From Musa acuminata AAA Group (lineage: Eukaryota > Streptophyta > Magnoliopsida > Zingiberales > Musaceae): DNA of 64,000 bases. Positions within the stretch are counted from its first letter, which is position 1. Each line of letters begins with the position of its first letter. Location: NCBI RefSeq assembly GCF_036884655.1, contig NC_088344.1, forward strand, positions 35,901,001 to 35,965,000, given 5' to 3'. The translations under genes were made by a program, and so were the position numbers. The notes under the pieces are model-generated. The model ran no database searches, had not been told where the DNA came from, and worked only from the letters and a program-made list of their open reading frames with translations. Shown in pieces: positions 39,301 through 49,816 of the stretch.

Positions 39301-40915
39301 TTCTTGTACAATTGATGCCATTAAGCAGGATGTGCTGAGTGGAGAGACCAATGTTATTATAGAGACTGGTGATTCATGGTTCAATTGCCAAAGACTTTGT
39401 TTGCCAGAGAAGTGTGGGTGAGTAAGTTTTATGATCAGATTGTTCCTAATGTTCTGACTTCCTTATTATGATGTCATTCGGCTCAACTCAAGAATGCAAC
39501 TGAAACAGATATGGGTTTCAAATGCAGTATGGATCTATTGGATTGTCAGTAGGAGCCACTCTTAAATATTCTGATGCTGTCAAGGAAAGGCCTGCTATTG
39601 CTCGAATAGGTGCAGGAAGTTTCCAGGTAAATGAGAGAGTGACTACCTGCATGTTCATCTCACAAAGATGTTCTTATGTGAAAATTAGTGATTAGATCAG
39701 CTTTTGCATTCAGATTATGCTTTTTTATGAATAATGTGAGAAATGTCTTCTTTCTGACCCAGCAGTATATAGAGGGCTGGTGGTACTTACATTTGGGTTC
39801 CTCACATCTTAAAGGAAGAAAAAAAAAGAAAAAAGGGGGAAAAAATAGTTTCTGTGTATTCAGTACTCAGCATCAAGGTCTGCAATACCGAATGACACCG
39901 CCCGTATCGGGCGGTATATACCGGTCCGTCAACAAACTGATACACGAACCGTCCACTACTGAGGGGTACCATCGATTGAGGCGTTATCGCCGATGGTGAC
40001 CAAGGGAGAAAACAGAGAGAAGGAGAAGAAATAAATAGGAAAAAAAGGGAGAACCTGGAGATCGCCGCTCTCCTCCTCGTTTGCCTGCGACTTCTTATCC
40101 GCGTGTAGCAGAAGAAGCATCGGTGGCGAGAGGCGGAGAGAGGAGAAGATTTTTTGTTTCTTCTCTTCTCGGGCAACGTCGCTTGCAAATTTTTTTTTTA
40201 TCTGCGATATAGCCTCGGCGCAATTTTTTTTTTTATCTGCGACATCGCCTCGGCGACGTCGCCCGAGAAGTGAGTCGACGTTGCCCCGCATAGAGATAAA
40301 CCGAGCGGTTTACCTATATATATATATACCGAGTGGTATACCGAAATATACCGCTCGATATACCGTACCGTACCAAATAAGTCTCGAAATTTTGGTACGG
40401 TATAATTCAATCCTTGCTCAGCATTACTTCTACTTCCCGTCATTCTTTAGGTGGCAGCTCAAGATGTATTGAATATGATCCAGCAGGGCAGCGGAGCATT
40501 GTCTTCATCATTAATAATGGTGGATACACCATTAAAGTAGAGATCCATGATGGGCCTTACAATGTGATTAAGAACCGGAACTATACTGGAGTTGTTGGTG
40601 CCATTAACAGCGGGGCAAGGTGAGTTTGTGACAACAATTGCTGATTTTAACCCTACAATCGTGTTTGGAACTCATGTGACAAAGCAAATCCTGTGAACTT
40701 TTGTAGGTGAAGAGTGAGGAGGAATTCAAAGAGGCCATAGCAAAAGCCACAGGAGAAGAAAAATTGCTTGTGTTTCATTCGGGTAAGTGTGCATAAAGAT
40801 GATCCAAGCTAGAAGCTATTGGAGTGGGGATCAAAGGTCTCATCAGCCAACAGTAGAGAAACTTGTCTTCAAGGATAGAGGAACAGGATGGCCAATATGT
40901 TGACATCAACCGATC
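36367..40915 (+). pseudogene. PDC: Pyruvate decarboxylase pseudogene
   Basis: Ordered remains of a plant PDC: N-terminal half (about 36395-36735, VPADVNLALLVYP, FAADGY, then shifted VICVVGGHNSDDYGT), a piece at 36800-36910 (HTAISSDLKQSLPVY), 38405-38530 (KPLLVAGLKLRVAKA, ASAKGMVPDHRPHFIGA), 38560-38860 (broken, EIVESADA, LWVNILFKHIQ), 39328-39420 ([19 protein letters not shown]), 39514-39628 (FQMQYGSIG...GAGSFQ), 40452-40620 ([20 protein letters not shown]) and 40707-40880 (HKDDPS, TAG, KLLEWGSKVSSANSR). PDC is the ThDP-dependent enzyme turning pyruvate into acetaldehyde in fermentation. This copy cannot work: there are at least four frameshifts, several stops, loss of segments after the AADGY motif, and Ala for Asp in the ThDP-binding GDG motif. 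A hAT-type MITE sits in one intron. The tail was duplicated with the TBL genes. Confidence 0.92.
39874..40416 (+). mobile_element. hAT-type MITE inside the PDC pseudogene
   Basis: Starts CAAGGTCTGCAATACCG and ends AATTCAATCCTTG. A perfect 8-bp target duplication CTCAGCAT lies at 39866-39873 and 40417-40424. It has the same GCGACGTCGCC motifs, poly-T runs and a short (TA)n as the copy at 7673, in the same orientation. Confidence 0.9.
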
Positions 40916-41397
40916 CTATGCTGAGGTATACTTCAAATAAATAATCTGTTCGTGTAGGAGCTTAGTGTAAGCATCTAAACAGAAACAATGCATGGAGTAT
41001 ACAAGTGCTAGTGTTACCATTAAACATGTGTTTGTCAGGATTTCCTATCACTTTCCTGTTGAATGCATGTTAATAACCATGAGGTCTGCTTGTAAACAGA
41101 GAAAGTTGGATCAGTAAATGAAACCATTCTTAAACTGAGTTCCACTGAAACTTACTAGCATGACAAAGGACAATGTTCCAATCTGCCTCTACTTGAGGCT
41201 TCTCTTTGATTTTGTAATTTAAGCAGGGGATCATTTTTCAGTAATGAAGGCACCATTTGAATCAGGAATACCATATACATCATGTGATCACTGACCAATT
41301 CACCAATCGATTCTAGAGCAGATAATTCTTGCTAACTGGTTACCAGTTGCATGCTTTGGTAGTCTTTGCACAAATCTTGTTGCAGGTATCGGTTCCG

Positions 41398-43758
41398 TCA
41401 AAGAAGTGCTGCGTAAAGGATCTGATTCCAAGTATCGGGAAGGCCAGCGAGACACCAGTGGCTGCAGTCCATGCCAGGATGATCTCCACTGTAAGCAGAC
41501 GGATGTGCATCTCTTCTGAGCTGAGAAAGCAAGGTTATGTCGAGCAGGTAGACTGGTTTGGACATGGCGCCGAGGACGCTCGTCACTACTCCTTGAGCTG
41601 GAACCGGACCACCTGGGTAAGTCGATCCGTTTACTGGTTGCGTTTGTTTGTAACAGTTCTTTGCGTTCTTATCTCCCCATTCTGCTCCCCTGTTGCCAAA
41701 ACGAAGGAAGAAGACAGTGAGATCAGCTTCATGAAACAGAAGCCACAGGATTCACAGTGCTCTCTGTATAACGCAACTTGGAATGGGTGGGGGAGATCCC
41801 TTGGAAGAAGACTTTGGTTGCGGCAGGATTGATGTTGGCATCCACCCATTTGGCCCACGTAGTCAGCCCCTTGTTGAAGGCCACCAACCGATCCATGTCC
41901 TTCAGAACTTGGTCTCCATCTCGCACATAGTCCCATCTGCGCCACAAAGTTGCTTCTTGTCATACAGGGTGAGAGGAGAGGGGAGGCAAGAAGAGCTTTG
42001 GGGTATCTGTGAGCAGGGCAGGTCGCACACGGTTGGCTTTTTCCCTTGTGAGTCCACCAGTGCCACGTGTTGAAGACCAGCACGTCGACGCCCAGCCAGG
42101 CCGCACCGGACTGGATGGAATCGAGCCTCAGCACGCGGCCGATGCGTTCCTCCACGATGTCCACCAGGTAAGTGCTGTGGTACAGCATCACCGACACGCC
42201 ATAGTCCTGCAATACTGCATCTGGTTAGCTGTCCTTGCATTCATGCGCTCTGTTGGCTAAAATCCAAGACAAACAACGGCTGTGCTCGAAGTAGCAGGTC
42301 AGCTGTACGCTTCAGACACGTTCGCCATGAAGACCTCTGTCGGGTTTCGCCTCTCTCTCCTTCATTCTTCTCGCGTACAAGACCGAAGATCTATTTTGAT
42401 GTGCAGTGCTGCTGTTGGATCTGGAATCCCTGCTCCCCACACATGGTAAAACCTTTGTTCTACATGAACTTTGGCACCCGGTAATCTCTGTGCCAGATTG
42501 CAGAAAGAGGGAAAAGGAGGAAATGAATCAGAGGAATTTGGATGTGCACTTCATCCTTGCCATTCGGTTGACTTCACTTACAGGATATTCAAGGAGGATA
42601 GCATGAGAAAAGTTGGATCAAGAAACAGGTTGAGTGATGGGAGAATAAGCTACCAAATTTCCTAATCATCCGTTGGCAGAGATAAAAGCTACGTTGGTTG
42701 AAATATGCACTAACTACGATGCGTGGATGTTACACTCCATGCTGAGGCCTGACGCAGAATACGGTGAAAACACTCGTTCCAGCCTATCAACTCGATGCAA
42801 TAGTTGCAGGATCTCGAGGAGGCCTCTCAGTATTAAAACCCAAAGGGCTTATCGTCGCGGTGTTCGGCCATTAGGCCTCGTGACATGAACTCAGGAAAGG
42901 TCAAATCCAGGGAGAAGGTAAAATAGAAAATGTCGCACAGTGCACAGACATGCTCTGCTGTCTCCCATGATTAGCTCTAACAAGTGAGCCACTGTGCAAG
43001 TTGTGAATGTGACGTTTGCGGTGTTCGTCCCCACAAACAAAGAGAACAGACGATTAATATGTTGACAGCGATTGACGAAAGCAGTGGTCATGATGGGAGT
43101 CCGAGGGAGAAGAAGAAGAAGACGAAGGAGAAGAGAGGAGAGGAGGACGGCACCGTGAATGTTATAGTGGAGAGCGTGTCTTTCTTTTTGTAGGTCGTCT
43201 TGACGTCGGGGACGGCGGCGTGAAGCATGCAGACGAGTGACTGCCACTGGTTGATGCTGATGGAATCGCCCACGAACATAATCTTCTTGCCTTTCCACCT
43301 CCTCAGGAGATCCAAACCGTTGAACCTTCACAAGAGCATGCATTAAATGCAAGTGGCTGCCCGGTAATGAACGAAAGAGAGGAAGAAGAAGAAGAAGAAG
43401 AAGAAGCTGTGGTGGTGGCGGTAACAGCAACCAACCTTGGGAGCTCACAAGCATCAGGCTTCCACCGGTACTTGAGGTACGACTTGTCGGGCCGGCCATA
43501 GCGCTGGCAGTCGAACTCCGGATCGAGGATGGGGCAGGTGGAGGAGTCGTAGAGCGGGTAGGACTGGTCGTAGACCCAGCTGCCTCGGAACATGTTGCAG
43601 CTGATGCCGCTCGCTCCTTCCCTCCTCCCCGGCGATGTGCCATTGCCAAGATGATGCGTGTGACCGAAGCTCTCGGTCGCCGTGCCATTCAAGGAGGCGA
43701 TCAGCACGGACAGCAGCGCACAGAGCAGCACGAAACTCCATTGAGCTCTCGATCCCAT
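41398..43758 (-). CDS. TBL: Trichome birefringence-like O-acetyltransferase, copy 1
   Basis: Five exons on the minus strand: 43436-43758, 43154-43325, 42031-42206, 41778-41936, 41398-41689; GT-AG sites, continuous phase, 1122 nt, 373 residues. The start is the ATG at 43758, since all three copies keep it and share the following frame ([16 protein letters not shown]), an N-terminal signal or anchor segment. The TBL domain begins at [19 protein letters not shown]. The GDS nucleophile motif is at residues 127-129 (MFVGDSIS) and the DxxH motif at 351-354 ([17 protein letters not shown]). Paired cysteines and HWWTHKG are conserved. TBL proteins are Golgi enzymes that O-acetylate xylan, pectin or other wall polymers. 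The sequence is closest to the TBL37-43 group as I recall it; the substrate is not inferable. No disabling change is seen. It lies tail to tail with the PDC pseudogene. Confidence 0.93.
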
Positions 43759-43854
43759 GACAAAGGAAGGAAGAAGAAAGAAGAAGTAATGGAGAAAGAG
43801 AGAGAAAGAGAGAGAGAGAGGCTTCAAGGAGATCTATCTATGTAGCGTGAAGAA

Positions 43855-43864
43855 TAAATATATA
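43855..43864 (-). promoter_or_regulatory. TATA box of TBL copy 1
   Basis: TATATATTTA on the minus strand, 97 bp upstream of the ATG. The leader between them contains a long CT tract (GA on the plus strand, 43795-43820). Confidence 0.55.
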
Positions 43865-44505
43865 GTAAATCCATGAAGCGAGAAGTCTAAGGAGAGAAAG
43901 GGGAGGGGCAGAGGGAGTGGACCGAGGCTGAGGCTCGGAATGGTCGGCAGTGAATGGCATGCACTACCGGATGTATAAAGTGCAAGTATATGCTTTTGGT
44001 AGCTTTTTTCTTTTCTATTTTTTCCCCAAAAAGAAAACTATTATTGCTTAGATTCCACAATAACGAATCAATGATAAAAGATAAGGGAGTCAATCATTCT
44101 CCTCTCAAAAATAAAAATGTTTTAGTATTTTTAGTATTGTTGGCCAGCTAATAAGTCATATAGTTAAGTTTCTTTATATTCATGATAGACAGAATATGTC
44201 TCAAATGATTCCAACAAAAATCAAATGTCATGCATAATATTGAGTAACGAACAAAGAGCAACACATTTCTTGTCTATCACAGAAACCATAATCATCAAGT
44301 CAGATTCAATTGGAGTCTTTCTTATACCATCAGAAACTACAACACATAAGCTCTCTCACAGTCACTCCTACTGCTTTAATTGAAAAAAGACCTCATATAC
44401 TTTCATGAACCTGCATCCAAATCACTTCTAATAACAAAACCAATACCTCACTCAAATGACACTTTGACAAAGGTATTACATTTCAACTTTAACACACTGC
44501 ACTTG

Positions 44506-45042
44506 AAGGTGCCGCCCCTCGCTGTCCGCTCGCTTGCACAGTAAAAAATGATCAGTTTTGGATTATTTTTGAGCCGTTTTCATATGATGTAGTGATCGTG
44601 GTGAGCGGCGCGAAACGTCAGTCATCTCAACACCCTGGAACTCCCCGGGTGGCACAGGGCTAGATGGGATTTTCGAAGGTGTTGCGCCTTGCTTCGCTCG
44701 CTCCGTCGCTCACTCGTGCAGTCAAAAATGGCCAGTTTTGGGCTATTTTTGGACCGTTTTCGCATGCCGTGATGGCCACAGTGAGCGGTACGAAACGTCA
44801 GCCATCTCAATACCCTGAAACCCCCCGGGTGGAACAGGGCTGAATGAGACATTCGGATAATATGGAAGGTGCCACCCCTCGCTTCGCTTATTGTCTGTCG
44901 CTCGTTGCTCGCTCACGCGACCAAAAATGACTAGGTTTGGATTGTTTTTGGGCCATTTTCACATGCTGCGGTGACTATAACGAGCAACGCGAAACGTCAA
45001 TCATCTCAACACCTTGGAACCCCTCAGGTGGCATGTGCTGTG
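44506..45042. repeat. GC-rich tandem repeat, 3 units of 170-190 bp
   Basis: Units start at 44506, 44676 and 44866 with AAGGTGCCGCCCCTCGCT-like sequence, then CAAAAATGGCCAGTTTTGG, GTGAGCGGCGCGAAACGTCA, CATCTCAACACCCTGGAA and CCCCGGGTGGCACAGGGCT. It interrupts sequence that is continuous in the flanks of TBL copies 2 and 3 (near 52710 and 61030), so it is an insertion or expansion private to segment 1. Confidence 0.85.
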
Positions 45043-45149
45043 TTGACCGCGCATAGTGCAAGAAGGTAATTTGGCCTCATCATTAGCTATGATTATTCTA
45101 TGTAAAATCTTATTAGGAGAGGAGGCATTCTGAATAAAAATTATATCAT

Positions 45150-46079
45150 TTCTTCCAAACTAGATCCACCAAAGGCTAATTGCAATTAATGCCCAATGGT
45201 TCTGACTCACCACCACTATCAAACCATTTACCATTCACCCAGTTCACAAAAAAATAAAAATTTTACCTTAATTTTGGATTTGAAGAGATGCCATAGAGAA
45301 ATAAAGAAGAAACATTGAGAAAAAGATAGTAATCAATAGATTCAACAACCAAACAAAAAAGAGTAGTATTGAGGACCACAAAATGTCAATCATAGAATTG
45401 TTGCCTATTATAGATTGCTGAGAACTGTTTCCTGTTGTGATCATAATTTCTCACTTACTCTATTAGCTTAATATCTAATCCATACACCTCATTAATAAAT
45501 TAAAAATGGCTGTGACTGTTATTTGAATCAGAGACTTGGCACAGCAGCAAACTCCTACAGTAATTTGCAGTTGGCAAGACAAAATGATGGATAGAGCAAG
45601 TGGACTATTCCATACATCTATCTCTTCTCTTTGATGTCCTGATTATTAATAATAGGCTCCACTCTCCATGATGATTGATGATTGAAGCAGACCCCACACA
45701 CAGTTGGCATTAGGATTCCTTGAAGCCTACTCTTGCATCCAAAAAGAAGTTGCTCAGTAATCACTTGCAAGCAGCAGAGTAACAGGTATGTGTTTTTGGC
45801 CAAGTTGAGCTATTAACTTGTTTATGGAGAAGAGATGAAGATTGTTGAACTACATAAGGAGAATAGATAGAGCCATCACACAAAGAAAAAAATACGACAA
45901 GACAAAATATTCTATATTTTACTTAAAAATCCTTATAATTTTAAAAATTTTATATTTTTCATGACTAACACATTGGGTCTATATAGTCCCCATAGATATA
46001 TTATATTTAGTATGAATTATTTTTTTTCAAGAGATTCTTTTAAGAATCAATAATCAATTTAGTTTATCATTCTATTGAC
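45150..46079. other. Gene-free AT-rich stretch
   Basis: No gene seen. Homology to the flanks of TBL copies 2 and 3 ends near 45150 and resumes near 48090, so 45150-48090 is absent from the younger segments. The part near 45880-46079 may be the 3' non-coding end of the copia remnant next to it. Confidence 0.45.
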
Positions 46080-46257
46080 ATTTAATATGTTAACCTTTTG
46101 ATATAATAAACCTCTTCATGATATCTTGATAAGTTTAATTTTAATATTCTTTTATTTTAAATTTGTTGCATCTAATATATCATGTTTTTTTCAAAGTTGT
46201 TAAAATACTTTAAATTTTAAGAGATTTTATAAGTATATCAATCACTTGTTCACTTCG
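46080..46257 (-). mobile_element. Ty1/copia polyprotein C-terminal remnant
   Basis: The minus strand reads SEQVIDILIKSLKFKVF, a gap, then KKHDILDATNLK and LKLNLSRYHEE, matching the end of the copia RNase H region (EQVADIFTKPLK...LG...ATNL). There are several stops and frameshifts. Confidence 0.65.
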
Positions 46258-46760
46258 CATTATTGATACCTTCAGCGCACTCAACAGCATTATCATGAGT
46301 GTCAAAAGTAACAAATCCAAAAGCTTTCCTGTTTTACATATTACGAGCAAGCTCTACTTTCTCGATTTTGCCATATTTCTTCGAGTAATCCTTCACACGG
46401 TCCTCATTCCATACAGCAGGCAACCCATCAATAAATTAACATGTGACATGATTTCATCATTTGGCTCAATAAAAGAATCTGCAAAGGAAATCATAGCAAT
46501 GCTATCAACTCCAAATACTATATCTGTAAGCATCCATTGCTTCAGAGCTTGATGACAACTCCAGAAATGCAAAACCACAGTTCATTCTTGGTATCTTCAA
46601 CCAAGGTCAAATCTTTCATATTTTTAACTCCATAGATTTTTAGTTTTCCTAAAATTTCCTTTGCCCATGACCGACAGATATTACCCACAAAGTGTGTGTC
46701 ACTGTCTTCACTTGGAGCAACACGTGCTTACCTCTCACCACAGGATTCTTGAGCTCTAAG
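46258..46760 (-). pseudogene. Retrocopy fragment of an hnRNP-Q/LIF2-like RNA-binding protein
   Basis: The minus strand reads LKNPVVRGK, then RVAPSEDSDT, LFVGN ICRSWAKEIL, YGVKNMKDLTLVEDTK, CGFAFLEFS (shifted), VVFGVDSIA, SFADSFIEPNDEIMSHV, YGKIEKVELARNM, a TAA stop, then NRKAFGFVTFDTHDNAVECA. This covers the second and third RRM domains, with RNP1 KAFGFVTF at about 46305-46328, without introns, so it is a processed copy. Multiple stops and shifts make it non-functional. It ends exactly where the copia tail begins, in the same orientation. Confidence 0.8.
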
Positions 46761-47035
46761 CTAGCATGAAAAAAAAGTAAAGCAATCTCATCATTATTAT
46801 TATCAATTCTCCAAATCACATCGTATAGTTTCTAAATCATTCTTATCCTTTTTATAATTAGACTTCTTGAATCATATAACATAATCGAGTGTTGATTCAG
46901 ATAAAAACTCTTTAGTGTTTACTTGTATTATATTATCATCTTATAAAGCTATAGTTTTCTTATGCTTCTTATTACTTTTTCAACTCCGACTCTTTTGTTC
47001 ATTAAATTCAACATTTCTTGACATCACATCTCTTG

Positions 47036-47386
47036 ACAACACTTTAGTCCTAGTGTCCCCACACGAGTAGCTATGAGATCAACTACCTCCATCATATGGA
47101 CGGATATACAACACACTAGTCTATTCGGCTATCTCGATGTCCCTCTTAAGTAACTTATGACTATGATTATTTAGAATATGTATTTAAAAGTGAATCGGTC
47201 TTATTATTGTGATCTTATCATGATCCGATTCCTATTGCATAGATCCATGGAGACCATAATATATTTATGCATTAAGTAATATAAAGTAAGAAAATATCAT
47301 AATAATACTAAGTAAAAAGAGTGTATGTCATATCACACATGTCATCACTCACGTGATTGGCTTGCAGAGCATTTATGACTAGCAAC
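47036..47386 (-). mobile_element. Inverted fragment of the 53106-type LTR
   Basis: The reverse complement matches the first about 350 bp of the LTR at 53106, starting TGCTAGTCATA at 47386 and continuing through ATCACGTGAGTGATGACATG, CACAAT-rich sequence, GAGGGACATCGAGATA and GTGGGGACACTAGG. It fixes the 5' end of that LTR independently. Confidence 0.8.
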
Positions 47387-47759
47387 TCCCGTAGAGGTTC
47401 CATTCGATGATCACCCGATGTCTCCTCTGGCCTTACCTCCTCTTGCCTGATGCAATTGGGTCTTGATGACCCTTTTTGTTTCTTATTAGCTCTTGTTTTA
47501 TAGACTTTTTTTCGGGATGACATTTGCTTTTATAACTTATTTTGTCTAATTTAATGATAACCTCTTTGGAATGTATCGTTCGCCCTTCAAATGATTCTTG
47601 AGCGAGCTCGGGAATGTTTGAAATCCTTTTCCCTTGCTTTGCATTACCACTTCGTGGGCCGAGAGATCCTAAGCCTCAGGTATCATTGGAGCATCCCCTG
47701 GGGAGTCATCAAGTGTTTGGCTCCAACTCTCTCGCAAGCGGGGAAAGCTAGGCACTAGC

Positions 47760-48600
47760 TTAAAGGGGTCAAGGGGCGAATTGCTAGGGGCATAGCAGGA
47801 GTGCGGAGCCATGGATGCTCGACCCCCTGACGCCGAAGCCTAAGAGATGCTTCTAACAAGGTAAGCATGGGGCTCACCTCCGCCCCTTGGGAAAAGGAGG
47901 AGGGGCCCTCCTTGTCTTATACGTTCATAAAAAAGGAGGCAGAAGGGTGTGTCTATAATGTTTGACCCTCCTTCTAGCGTTAAAATAATGGTGTTATGAG
48001 TATTATCGATTGATGAGTCAGCACGGTTGGTCCATTGCTGAAGGTGCATACTCACCCAGGTGCCTCTTCTTGGCTAACGCGATTGACTTGGTGAGGTGAG
48101 ACCACGTGGGTAGTCCGGTTGGAAGTCATTTTGTTAGCATGGACTCAGTTCGGGATGACCGGGTAGGCGGTCTAGGATCTTCTTGGTTGTAAGGTTCCTC
48201 CCCAGGGATGGTTCATTTGGGTGTCCTCGGGTGAAGGGTTATCTCGTGGTTATTTGGCTACGTCCTGACAACGGAGTCACCTCCTATCCATCGACAATCC
48301 TACATGATAGGTTAGCATTGGGGGTTACTCAATGCCACCCCTCCGATACTTAATTCAGGGAAGGGGAGAAGACAACAGTGTAAGCTGTATAAATAGATGA
48401 GTGTGCAGAGAGTCCCCCCTCCGTGTAAATTGGCGTATTCCTTTTTATACTTGATCTATAGGACTTCTTACTGACTGGTTTGAGATAAAATTAGGTAAAC
48501 CATCTGATCATTCTGTGATCTTGATAAGGTAGGATGGTCATCGAGATACCCTGTAGTACCATTTTAGTGTCGGCCTCGAATGAGCTGGCGTGGAAAAAAT
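47760..48600 (+). mobile_element. Second LTR-type repeat, part reused in segments 2 and 3
   Basis: 48090-48345 (GTCCGGTTGGAAGTCATTTTG, GGTCTAGGATCTTCTTGG, GTGTCCTCGGGTGAAGGGTT, ACTCAATGC) recurs at 52858-53100 and 61165-61412. The copy here continues into a TATAAATAGATGAG promoter-like box (about 48390) and GTCCCCCCTCCGTGTAAATT. It is probably a Ty3/gypsy-type LTR; no coding domain is present. Confidence 0.5.
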
Positions 48601-48611
48601 CATCCCTATCA

Positions 48612-48830
48612 AATGGTCATTAGGAGACACTCTTAAATATTCTGATGCTATCGAGGAAAGGCCTGCTATTGCTCCAATAGTTTCAGGAAGTTTGCAAGTA
48701 AATGAGAGAGTGACTATTGTTCATCACACAAAGATGTTCTTATGTGAAAATTAGTTATAGCTTTTGCATTTATGCTTTTTTATCAATAATGTGAGAAATG
48801 TCTTCTTTCTGACCCACAGCAGAGTGTCAT
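48612..48830 (+). pseudogene. PDC fragment (GATLKYSDA exon and following intron)
   Basis: Matches 39555-39770 of the PDC pseudogene (ACTCTTAAATATTCTGATGC, GAAAGGCCTGCTATTGCTC), including intron sequence after the splice donor, so it arose by DNA duplication and not from mRNA. GAGSFQ has become VSGSLQ. It is cut at 48830 by unrelated repeat sequence. Confidence 0.85.
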
Positions 48831-48861
48831 ATTCATAACTAATAATGTTTAGTAAGTCAAA

Positions 48862-49185
48862 TTCTTCGAGACTCACCTATATCGTGATTCGTAATCTTGC
48901 CTACAATATAGAGATGTCACCGGTAATCTAAGAACATAATATGCTTAGTCGAGTCCCTCGAGAGCATATCATCGAATCAGACTCATCTTGTAACAATGGT
49001 ATTGAGTTAACCGAACATCATGGTTGGTCGAGTCCCTCGAGACCATGATGGTTCAGAGGCCGAACATGACAGAAATCATAAAAAATTGTGATCGATAAGA
49101 ATTGCTAACCTTTTTAGTATAGAATAATTGATCAAGTCATCAAGGTTATACTAAGACGCTGATTGGATCCCGATCCCTATTAGAA
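48862..49185 (+). repeat. Palindrome-bearing repeat (GTCGAGTCCCTCGAG), copy 1
   Basis: Holds two hairpins sharing the core GTCGAG-TCC-CTCGAG: 48941-48967 (ATGCTTAGTCGAG/CTCGAGAGCAT) and 49016-49050 (CATCATGGT...ACCATGATG). Then GGTTCAGAGGCCGAACATGA and GATCGATAAGA. It interrupts the PDC fragment. Other copies are at about 56690-57030 and 57182-57560. Confidence 0.8.
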
Positions 49186-49191
49186 GTCAGA

Positions 49192-49350
49192 CCATAGCAA
49201 AAGCCACGGGATAAAAAAAATTGCTTGTGCTTCATTGGGATAGGTGTGGATAAAGACGATCCAAGCAAGAAGCTATTGGAGCCAACGGTAGAGAAACTTG
49301 TATGCGAGGATAGAGGAACAGGATGGCCAATTGGTTGATATCGACCGATC
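49192..49350 (+). pseudogene. PDC 3'-end fragment in segment 2
   Basis: Matches 40735-40910 (CATAGCAAAAGCCAC, AAGACGATCCAAGCAAGAAG, GATAGAGGAACAGGATGGCC) but lacks about 20 bp (TGGGGATCAAAGGTCTCATC) between the Leu-Leu-Glu codons and the CCAAC block. Homology then continues into the TBL 3' flank. Confidence 0.85.
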
Positions 49351-49816
49351 CTATGCTGAGGTATACTTCAAATAAATAATCTGTTCATGTAGAAGCTTAG
49401 TGTAAGCATCTAAACAGAAACAATGCATGCAGTATACAAATGCTAGTGTTACCTTTAAACATGCGTTTGTCAGGTTTTCCTATCACTTTCCTGTTGAATG
49501 CATGTTAATAACCATGAGGTCTGCTTGTAAACAGAGAAAGATGGATCGGTAAATGAAACCATTCTTAAACTGAGTTCCACTGAAACTTATTAGCATGACA
49601 AAGGACAATGTTACAATCTGCCTCTACTTGAGGCTTCTCGTTTGATTTTGTAATTTCAGCAGGGGATCGGTTTTCAGTAATGAAGGCACCATTTGAATCA
49701 GGAATACCATACACCAATTCACCAATCGATGCTAGAGCAGATAATTCTTGCTAACTGGTTACCAGTTGCATGCTTTGGTAGTCTTTGCACAAATCTTGTT
49801 GCAGGTATCGGTTCCG

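Noticed and set aside
42891..43688. A 265-codon frame rich in Leu, Ser and Arg
   Set aside because: It is an out-of-frame shadow of TBL exons 1 and 2 and the intron between them; similar frames lie at 51386-52000 and 59979-60311.
43303..43827. Upstream start for TBL copy 1 (MKPLSLSF...)
   Set aside because: Copy 2 has the corresponding upstream region in another frame, while the ATG at MxSRAQ is kept in all three copies.
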